In this document: one piece after another, positions 7,104-12,346 of the stretch
Numbering within the stretch: position 1 is the first letter of the stretch
Layout: the number at the start of each line of letters is the position of its first letter
Assembly (NCBI GenBank): GCA_964370195.1
Contig: CAYJIH010000043.1
Coordinates: 1 to 13,328, forward strand
From: JAAYCI01 sp964370195
GTDB taxonomy: Bacteria; Bacillota; Clostridia; Oscillospirales; Ruminococcaceae
Reading direction: 5' to 3'
DNA length: 13,328 bases
Notes under the pieces: generated by a model
What the model was told of the DNA's origin: nothing
Seen by the model: only the letters and a program-made list of their open reading frames with translations
The model's database searches: none
Program-made: the position numbers and the translations under genes

Positions 7104-7189
7104 TATATCACCCCCCTTAAACAATATGTGCTTCATTTCCTTGATAGGTCATCATAAATAACACATATTTTTTCTTTGTATCCCAATTT

Positions 7190-7218
7190 AGTATACCATG
7201 TTTTCTAAAAGAAATCAA
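7190..7218 (-). promoter_or_regulatory. Promoter of the DUF2569/yjfB-like unit
   Basis: On the minus strand TTGATT (7218-7213), 17 bases and TATACT (7195-7190), with TGG immediately before the -10 box as an extended element. It lies between the thioesterase stop and the DUF2569 start and gives a leader of about 80 bases. Confidence 0.7.
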
Positions 7219-7236
7219 ACCACACACAAGCCATAT

Positions 7237-7638
7237 TTACGTGGAAATTTGCATTCCATAGCCGGTGCATATGGCTGTGGCCACACACGTTCCCTCCTCG
7301 TCGCAAACATCCACCTCATACACACAAATGCGTTTCCCCAGTTGTTTTGGGCGTGCAGTGGCCAGCAGCAAATCCCCCTTTGGCGGTGCCAAAAAATGGA
7401 TGGTACTGTTCATGGTTACCGTGCCCACACTGCGCACATTCGCGGCCACGGCAAATGTAAAATCTGCCAATGTAAACAAAAAACCTCCTTGCACACGCCC
7501 CAGGGCATTTTTTTGGCTTTCGGGAACAACAACGCGGCAAACCGTTTTCTCGCTTTCTACACAAAGAATTTCAAATCCCAGCTGCATTGCAAATTGATCT
7601 TGTTCAAAATAACGGCGAATCTCCTGTAATGTTTTCAT
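7237..7638 (-). CDS. PaaI-like hotdog-fold acyl-CoA thioesterase
   Basis: A 133-residue single-domain hotdog protein of the PaaI/DUF4442-like group, expected to hydrolyse acyl- or aryl-CoA in the cytoplasm. The signature region NALGRVQGGFLFTLADFTFAVAAN (44-67) contains the conserved N44, the GG pair and D59, the likely catalytic acid. The usual histidine of the HGG motif is glutamine (Q50). A second conserved block is NSTIHFLAPPKGD. The ATG has AAAGGTG five bases upstream. It is transcribed divergently from the DtxR/MntR regulator, 81 bases away. The physiological substrate cannot be read from the sequence. Confidence 0.88.
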   Translation of the reverse strand: MKTLQEIRRYFEQDQFAMQLGFEILCVESEKTVCRVVVPESQKNALGRVQGGFLFTLADFTFAVAANVRSVGTVTMNSTIHFLAPPKGDLLLATARPKQLGKRICVYEVDVCDEEGTCVATAICTGYGMQIST

Positions 7639-7670
7639 AAAACACCTTTCAGTTATGGAATAAAGTATGT

Positions 7671-7699
7671 TTGAATTTTTTATGTCTGCGTGGTATAAT
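7671..7699 (+). promoter_or_regulatory. Promoter of the DtxR/MntR regulator
   Basis: TTGAAT (7671-7676), a 17-base spacer and a perfect TATAAT (7694-7699) preceded by TGG as an extended -10. Transcription would begin near 7706, so the mRNA has only a very short leader. AACCTAA at 7706-7712 overlaps the predicted start and resembles half of a DtxR-type box. Confidence 0.8.
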
Positions 7700-7719
7700 T
7701 ATTAAAACCTAATAAGGCG

Positions 7720-8157
7720 GTGGATTTATTGGAAACTGTTTTACGTAAATCGGCAGAAGATTATTTAGAGACCATTTTTATTTTAAGTAAAAAAAATGCA
7801 GTTGTCCATTCCATCGACATCGCACTTCATATGAATTTTTCAAAGCCCAGCGTCTCTCGTGCTGTAAGTAATTTACGCAAAGACGGTTATTTAAACATGG
7901 CCCAAAACGGTGAGCTTACATTAACAGAAACCGGCCTACAAAAAGCCCAAAACATTTTTGAGCGCCACCAAGTGCTTACAATGATGTTGACAACCTTAGG
8001 TGTTCCAGACGATATTGCGGCACACGATGCCTGCGAAGTGGAGCATGTAATCAGTGACGAAAGCTTCAGTAGCATCAAAGCATATTTTTCAAAAACAGAT
8101 ATCACAAGCGCAGAAAAAGATGCAAAAAAGAAAAAGAATAAAAAAGATAAAAAATAA
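7720..8157 (+). CDS. mntR: DtxR/MntR-family metal-dependent transcriptional regulator
   Basis: A 145-residue regulator of metal homeostasis. The N-terminal winged helix (about 11-72) includes HSIDIALHMNFSKPSVSRAVSNLRKDGYL, followed by the dimerisation/metal-binding region. Candidate metal ligands aligned by eye to known members are D14 and E17 (EDYLE), H83 (RHQVL), C105, E108 and H109 (DACEVEH). Cysteine at 105 is DtxR-like, whereas Bacillus MntR has Glu there; D14 is MntR-like. No SH3-like third domain is present, so this is the short class, and the tail is very lysine-rich (AKKKKNKKDKK). The start may be GTG at 7720 or TTG at 7729, which is better spaced from AAGGCGGTGG. Iron or manganese specificity is undetermined; no transporter gene is adjacent. 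Confidence 0.87.
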   Translation: MDLLETVLRKSAEDYLETIFILSKKNAVVHSIDIALHMNFSKPSVSRAVSNLRKDGYLNMAQNGELTLTETGLQKAQNIFERHQVLTMMLTTLGVPDDIAAHDACEVEHVISDESFSSIKAYFSKTDITSAEKDAKKKKNKKDKK

Positions 8158-8310
8158 TATACGATGCATAAAACATCATGATAGCAACACGACACTAACA
8201 ACATAAACACGTTGTGAAAACACGTATAAATTGCACAATTCTATAGTAGCACTCCACAATGAACAACACAATTGGCACTTTATTAGCAACCTACATCATG
8301 TTTTATTCCA
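8158..8310. other. Short intergenic stretch without recognised gene
   Basis: Between the regulator stop and its terminator lie about 150 AT-rich bases, a long 3' untranslated region if transcription stops at 8340. Small repeats such as ACACGT occur twice (around 8209-8226). I see no ribosome binding site with a convincing open frame. Confidence 0.4.
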
Positions 8311-8340
8311 AAAGAGCAAGCCTTTATGGCTTGCTTTTTT
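8311..8340 (+). terminator. Terminator of the DtxR/MntR gene, overlapping the convergent gene's stop
   Basis: AGCAAGCC (8315-8322), loop TTTAT, complement 8328-8335, then TTTTTT. On the minus strand the same stem is followed by CTTTTGG, so it may act in both directions. The last codons and the stop (8324-8326) of the minus-strand YdcF-like gene lie inside the hairpin. Confidence 0.85.
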
Positions 8341-9103
8341 GAATTGTACCCACGATGCAGCGCAACCAATACTGAACAATCGCCATTGCTTCTCGCAAAT
8401 AATTCTGTACAAATGTGGGGCGATTCATACTGGCCGGTATGCTAGTTACGTTTGAAAAACCCGCCTCTTTCGCATAGCACCTTGCGCGAAAACAATGAAA
8501 GGTATTTGTTACCACTGCAATGGGCATATCCGTCGAAACGCCATTCTCTTTTAGTAATTCACGCGAATAGAGGAGATTGGTTCGTGTGCAAACACTTTTA
8601 TCCTCTAGCAAAATAGACGAGGCAGGCACATTTTGCAAGAGCAACCAACGCTGCATAGCCAACGCCTCTGAAATATCCTCTCCCTGCCCTTGCCCACCAG
8701 ACACAACAAGCAACAACAACGGGTTTTTTCGGTAAGCATCCAATGCAGCAATCAAACGGCGCTCCAAAATATCACTGACTCGGCAATGGTAAAGGCCCGC
8801 CCCCAGCACCACCAAGGCCACTTCATTTCCACGCACGGTGCTGCAATGCCCTGCCACTGCCAAAAATACAGCAAGACCAAACCAAACCAAAAGCCCCGCC
8901 CAAAGCAATACTTTTACCACAAAACCCACACCATTTTCTGTCCAAACATCTATACTTGACATAAAAATGCCATAAACAGAAAATCCAATGCCCAGCAGCC
9001 ACACCGCAAGGCTTCCCATATTCCACTTCGACTTAAAAAGCAGCACCACTGCTGTTCCCATAAAAAAGCAGGCCACCGCCCAAACCATCACAATTTTCAG
9101 CAT
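8324..9103 (-). CDS. YdcF/SanA-like DUF218 membrane protein
   Basis: A 259-residue protein with three N-terminal hydrophobic helices (about 3-23, 30-50, 60-86) followed by a DUF218 domain (about 95-245). Domain motifs are VALVVLGAG (95-103), VVSGGQGQGEDISEA (133-147), ILLEDKSVCTRTN (164-176) and VTNTFHCFRA (198-207). DUF218 proteins such as YdcF and SanA have a Rossmann-like fold and are linked to envelope or vancomycin-barrier phenotypes in other bacteria; the exact activity is unknown. The ATG at 9103 is preceded by AGGGGAAGGG. It is a single-gene unit with its own promoter. Confidence 0.88.
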   Translation of the reverse strand: MLKIVMVWAVACFFMGTAVVLLFKSKWNMGSLAVWLLGIGFSVYGIFMSSIDVWTENGVGFVVKVLLWAGLLVWFGLAVFLAVAGHCSTVRGNEVALVVLGAGLYHCRVSDILERRLIAALDAYRKNPLLLLVVSGGQGQGEDISEALAMQRWLLLQNVPASSILLEDKSVCTRTNLLYSRELLKENGVSTDMPIAVVTNTFHCFRARCYAKEAGFSNVTSIPASMNRPTFVQNYLREAMAIVQYWLRCIVGTIQKSKP

Positions 9104-9150
9104 CCCTTCCCCTCTCTGCCAAATGCCTCATCTAATATCACAACTGTTAT

Positions 9151-9162
9151 TGTTTGCAAACA
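9151..9162. promoter_or_regulatory. 12-bp palindrome at the start of the YdcF-like transcript
   Basis: TGTTTGCAAACA is a perfect palindrome about 12 bases downstream of the -10 box of this gene, covering the first transcribed bases. The position suits a repressor operator, but no cognate regulator is identified and there is only one copy. Confidence 0.35.
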
Positions 9163-9173
9163 TTTTGTATTTT

Positions 9174-9202
9174 ATTATACCTCAAAACAATTGGAATATG
9201 AA
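9174..9202 (-). promoter_or_regulatory. Promoter of the YdcF-like gene
   Basis: On the minus strand TTCATA (9202-9197), 17 bases and a perfect TATAAT (9179-9174). The predicted start near 9167 leaves a leader of about 65 bases. Confidence 0.65.
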
Positions 9203-9694
9203 CCCATGTCTAAAAAACCTTCTACCTATTCGTTACAATAGTGCCTACTGAACAGAAACCAATAGCATGCTCTTTTTACATTTTACACATAGAAATTTTC
9301 CTTTGTATGTGCTTTTTAGTATAACAAATTAAATACGTATGTACGTTATCAGCACCAGTGGAGCAGGAAAAAAGCAAACAATAAGGCGGCTGGCTTTTTC
9401 ATCTTAGGCACCCCTTGCACACATGGCTTTAATCAATTCTATCGGAAAATCAGCAAAAAAGCTTTTATGAGCCCTCACTTTTCAAGGTTTTTTACAGTTT
9501 TCGGCCATTCAAAATGTCAGATCTGCACGTACTTCATTTTACACAACTAGCATTTTAAAGGTTAATTTGCGTTATTTATTTTGTTCTCTTTCAACTTTTA
9601 AAAAATATACCCTTCTTTTATCAGGCACAATTACCTAATCTTAATATATAAAACTGTAAAATCTACCAAAATATAATTTTTTTCGAAATAATAA
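9203..9694. other. AT-rich intergenic region upstream of galK
   Basis: About 490 bases between the divergent YdcF-like and galK promoters hold no open frame with a ribosome binding site. CATTTTACACA occurs twice (9279-9289 and 9535-9545). A weak hairpin with flanking A and T runs lies near 9367-9405 and could be a degenerate terminator. I recognised no RNA family here. It may be a decayed gene or a long regulatory spacer. Confidence 0.4.
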
Positions 9695-9724
9695 TTGAAC
9701 TTCACTTACCGTTTAGTGTATGAT
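9695..9724 (+). promoter_or_regulatory. galK promoter
   Basis: TTGAAC (9695-9700), an 18-base spacer and TATGAT (9719-9724). Transcription would start near 9731, the first base of the operator palindrome, so a bound repressor would cover the start site. Confidence 0.75.
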
Positions 9725-9730
9725 TTAAGA

Positions 9731-9750
9731 AAATAAACGCGCGTTTATTT
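9731..9750. promoter_or_regulatory. LacI-type operator at galK (site 1)
   Basis: A perfect 20-bp palindrome, AAATAAACGC followed by its exact complement, with the central CG typical of LacI-family operators. It begins 7 bases after the -10 box and ends just before the galK ribosome binding site. Its 14-bp core TAAACGCGCGTTTA recurs upstream of the LacI-family gene (one mismatch) and of the symporter (exact). Confidence 0.9.
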
Positions 9751-9766
9751 AGTGAGGAGAATGAAT

Positions 9767-11017
9767 ATGATTGCTGATGCAAACATCTTAAAAACCATAT
9801 ACCCACAATACGAGTACCGAAAACAATTTTATGATACCCGCATTTTAGAGGTACAAGATGGTTTTTATTCACAATTTGGTAAACAGGATAATCTGCACCT
9901 ATTTTCTGCGCCTGGGCGTATTGAAATAGGCGGCAACCATACAGACCATCAAAAAGGTTATGTGCTTGCTGCCGGCATTGATTTAGATGTGCTGGGCATC
10001 GTTTCGAAAACAGATTGCTCCCTCGTTCGTCTGTACTCACAAGGATATGGGCTTATTCAAGTTGATATTTCCGATCTTACCATCTTTGGGCACGAAAAAA
10101 ACACCACAGCCGCACTGATTCGAGGCATATACCATAAAATCCACGAGTATGGATATTCTTTAAGTGGAATGGATATTTTTTGCACATCCAATGTTTTAAG
10201 TGGGTCCGGGCTAAGCTCTTCAGCTGCGTTTGAAGTGTTTTTAGTCACCGCACTGAATGAGCTTTATTGCAACAGCGAGCTTTCAGATATTGACATTGCC
10301 AAAATCGGCCAATATGCTGAAAACGTCTATTTTGGCAAGCCCAGTGGCCTTATGGATCAAATGGCCTCATCGGTTGGAAGTGTCGTTGCCATTGATTTTC
10401 AAGATTTCGAAAATCCTCAAATTGAGAAAATTGATTTTTCTGTAGCCAATATGGGGCATTCTATTTGCATTATCAATTCCGGCGCCGACCATGCCGACTT
10501 AACAGATGAATATGCAAAAATCACCGAAGAAATGGCGCAAGTTTCAGCTGTTTTTGGCAAAAAATATATGCGCGAATTTTCAAAACAAGATTTATTGGGC
10601 GCTGCAGCGCTTGTATGTAAAGAGGTTGGAGACCGCGCATTCTTAAGAGCTCTTCATTTCCAAAACGAGAACGAACGTGCCAAACTGGAAGCGATTGCAT
10701 TGCAAGAGAAAAATTACACTCAATTTCTAAAGCTTGTCACCGAATCCGGTTTTTCTTCTTATATGTATCTACAAAACATATATGCTGCAGGTGAAATCAA
10801 AAATCAACGTGTGGCTGTTGCACTTTCCTTGTGCCAAGAATTTTTGCAAGGCGAAGGTGCTTTCCGTGTGCATGGAGGCGGTTTTGCAGGCACAGTGCAA
10901 GCCTTTGTGCCAATGCAACATTTGGAAGAGTTCCAAGCAAAAATCGAATCTGTTTTAGGTGCAGGCTCATGCCACAATTTATCCGTTCGTCAAGTGGGCG
11001 GCGTGAAAATATGCTAA
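9767..11017 (+). CDS. galK: Galactokinase-like GHMP sugar kinase
   Basis: A 416-residue cytoplasmic GHMP kinase expected to phosphorylate galactose to galactose 1-phosphate, the first committed Leloir step. Visible motifs are the sugar-binding N-terminal block APGRIEIGGNHTDH (48-61), the ATP loop GSGLSSSAA (146-154), GLMDQ with catalytic D197, NSGADHADLTDEY, and the C-terminal GHMP motif HGGGFAGTVQAF (369-380). The block near 50 deviates from the classical GRxNxIGEHTDY signature (E for N, N for E), a form I recall in Clostridia GalK proteins. The chosen ATG has GAGGAG seven bases upstream; the GTG at 9752 overlaps that site. No galT or galE is in the window. The LacI-family gene follows 157 bases downstream. 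Another sugar substrate is possible. Confidence 0.88.
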   Translation: MIADANILKTIYPQYEYRKQFYDTRILEVQDGFYSQFGKQDNLHLFSAPGRIEIGGNHTDHQKGYVLAAGIDLDVLGIVSKTDCSLVRLYSQGYGLIQVDISDLTIFGHEKNTTAALIRGIYHKIHEYGYSLSGMDIFCTSNVLSGSGLSSSAAFEVFLVTALNELYCNSELSDIDIAKIGQYAENVYFGKPSGLMDQMASSVGSVVAIDFQDFENPQIEKIDFSVANMGHSICIINSGADHADLTDEYAKITEEMAQVSAVFGKKYMREFSKQDLLGAAALVCKEVGDRAFLRALHFQNENERAKLEAIALQEKNYTQFLKLVTESGFSSYMYLQNIYAAGEIKNQRVAVALSLCQEFLQGEGAFRVHGGGFAGTVQAFVPMQHLEEFQAKIESVLGAGSCHNLSVRQVGGVKIC

Positions 11018-11020
11018 ATG

Positions 11021-11036
11021 CTCCCCATTAGGGGAG
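11021..11036 (+). repeat. Small hairpin just after galK
   Basis: CTCCCC, loop ATTA, GGGGAG starts four bases after the galK stop. It lacks a following T run, so it is not a standard terminator. It may protect the mRNA 3' end or be a weak stop that lets some transcripts continue into the repressor gene. Confidence 0.45.
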
Positions 11037-11076
11037 AAATAGTACCAAAAATACAGTGCATAAACTGTTAAAACAT

Positions 11077-11108
11077 ATGAATTTTCTTCATACAATGAAT
11101 TTTCATTG
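11077..11108. repeat. Two adjacent ATGAATTTTC repeats forming small palindromes
   Basis: ATGAATTTTC occurs twice 19 bases apart, each followed by bases completing an inverted repeat: ATGAA/TTCAT in the first (11077-11091) and CAATGA/TCATTG in the second (11093-11108). The second overlaps the -35 box of the repressor promoter. They could bind a second regulator. Confidence 0.4.
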
Positions 11109-11133
11109 ACTTTAGACACGGTTGTCATATACA
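11106..11133 (+). promoter_or_regulatory. Promoter of the LacI-family gene
   Basis: TTGACT (11106-11111), 16 bases, then TATACA (11128-11133); a TACACT two bases later gives an alternative with an 18-base spacer. The predicted start is near 11140, just ahead of the operator. Confidence 0.65.
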
Positions 11134-11146
11134 CTAAAAGCACAAT

Positions 11147-11160
11147 TAAACGCGTGTTTA
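11147..11160. promoter_or_regulatory. LacI-type operator at the repressor's own promoter (site 2)
   Basis: TAAACGCGTGTTTA differs at one base of the right half from the exact core seen at galK and the symporter. It lies at roughly +7 to +20 of the transcript and ends just before the GGAGG of the same gene, as expected for moderate autorepression. Confidence 0.8.
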
Positions 11161-11174
11161 TGGAGGATGATTCA

Positions 11175-12200
11175 ATGAATAGTTCCGAAATTGCTCGGCT
11201 AGCACATGTTTCCAGAAGCACCGTATCTCGTGTCATCAACCGCTATCCAAATGTTCCGCCAAAAACACGGCAAAAAGTACAAAAAATCATCGATGAATAT
11301 GGATACACACCCAATGTGTCGGCACGCGTTTTGGCAGGAAAAAAAAATCATATTATCGGCATTTTCATTGCCGATATCTCCATTGAAACACAAAATGCTC
11401 CTTGGCTTGGCATTCACTCGCCTTACAATATGGAACTTTTGGCATCTGTAATTGCAAATTGCAAAAAGAAGGGCTATCTTACCTTAGTGGATGTGATTAC
11501 AGACCTTGATGAATGCAAGCAAATAGAGCACTATTTTACAAACCGAATGTTGTATGGGGGCATTTTTGTTGGTTTTCCATACCGCACAAAAGAATTAGAG
11601 TCACTTGCACAAAAACAAAATAATGTTGTGCTGATTGACCAATTGTTGCCGGAGGATGATAAGAAAAGCCAGTTTAATATTGTAAATACAGACAATTTTA
11701 AAGGTGGATATTTGGCCACAAAATACCTTATCGACAAGGGGCACCGCAACATTGCCCACATCACCGGCGACAATCGTCTGTCCTCTATTGAACGACAAAA
11801 CGGCTATCTCAGTGCGCTAAAAGACACCGGCATTCAAAAACGGAATAACTGGATGATACCGGGAGAATTTCGAGAAAAAACCGCTTACAAAAATACCTTA
11901 GATTTTTTAAAAACAAACAAACCAACAGCTATTTTTTCAGCAAATGATATTATGGCACTTGGCGTTGCACGCGCCATAAAAGAAAGCGGACTGCAAGTGG
12001 CCAAAGACATCTCTTTAATTGGTTTTGATGACTTAAAGCAGTCTCAATGGTTGGATTTGCAATTGACAACTGTTTCGGCAAATTTAGAAGATATTGCAGC
12101 CAAAAGTGTGGAATCTCTATTTGATCAAAGCAAAGAGCCAAAACACACGGTTTGCGGCGTCACGCTTATAGAAAGAAAAAGTGTACAACCTTTTTTGTAA
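11175..12200 (+). CDS. LacI-family transcriptional repressor of the galK/symporter locus
   Basis: A 341-residue repressor. The N-terminal helix-turn-helix MNSSEIARLAHVSRSTVSRV (1-20) and hinge helix around VSARVLAGKK are followed by a periplasmic-binding-protein-like sensor domain from about 60, with IIGIFIADI, GGYLATKYLIDKGHRNIAHITG, AIFSANDIMALGVARA and DISLIGFDD, all typical of the GalR/LacI family. The start is the ATG with GGAGG eight bases upstream; upstream in-frame codons fall inside the promoter or operator. It sits between galK and the symporter, and three near-identical operators lie at the three promoters, so it very likely represses all of them and itself. The effector (galactose, a derivative or another sugar) is not determinable here. 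Confidence 0.93.
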   Translation: MNSSEIARLAHVSRSTVSRVINRYPNVPPKTRQKVQKIIDEYGYTPNVSARVLAGKKNHIIGIFIADISIETQNAPWLGIHSPYNMELLASVIANCKKKGYLTLVDVITDLDECKQIEHYFTNRMLYGGIFVGFPYRTKELESLAQKQNNVVLIDQLLPEDDKKSQFNIVNTDNFKGGYLATKYLIDKGHRNIAHITGDNRLSSIERQNGYLSALKDTGIQKRNNWMIPGEFREKTAYKNTLDFLKTNKPTAIFSANDIMALGVARAIKESGLQVAKDISLIGFDDLKQSQWLDLQLTTVSANLEDIAAKSVESLFDQSKEPKHTVCGVTLIERKSVQPFL

Positions 12201-12203
12201 TAT

Positions 12204-12241
12204 CGAAAAAATTCGCCCACACTTCATGGTAAATTTTTTCG
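12204..12241. repeat. 10-bp inverted repeat after the repressor gene
   Basis: CGAAAAAATT (12204-12213) and its complement AATTTTTTCG (12232-12241) are perfectly paired around an 18-base loop, starting three bases after the stop codon. With T-rich arms this may act as a weak terminator of the repressor gene. Its right arm touches the -35 box of the symporter promoter. Confidence 0.45.
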
Positions 12242-12266
12242 ACAAAAATAAACGCGCGTTTATAAA
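12239..12266 (+). promoter_or_regulatory. Promoter of the symporter gene
   Basis: TCGACA (12239-12244, five of six consensus bases), a 16-base spacer and TATAAA (12261-12266). The operator palindrome fills the spacer, so repressor and RNA polymerase could not bind together. The leader to the start codon is about 75 bases. Confidence 0.65.
12248..12263. promoter_or_regulatory. LacI-type operator at the symporter promoter (site 3)
   Basis: A perfect 16-bp palindrome, ATAAACGC and its complement, containing the exact 14-bp core found at galK. It lies between the -35 and -10 boxes. Confidence 0.88.
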
Positions 12267-12346
12267 CCTTGTTCAACCACCCCAGCCGCCATATCACAAA
12301 AAAATCTGTTGTTACAAAAAACAGTACGAAAGAGAAGGGATCAAAG

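Noticed and set aside
9752..9766. GTG at 9752 or ATG at 9761 as the galK start.
   Set aside because: Both overlap or touch the GAGGAG ribosome binding site; the ATG at 9767 has the proper seven-base spacing.
11106..11174. A longer N-terminus for the LacI-family protein beginning at the TTG at 11106.
   Set aside because: That TTG is part of the -35 box, and the codons run through promoter and operator. The ATG at 11175 has a well-spaced GGAGG and begins directly at the helix-turn-helix.
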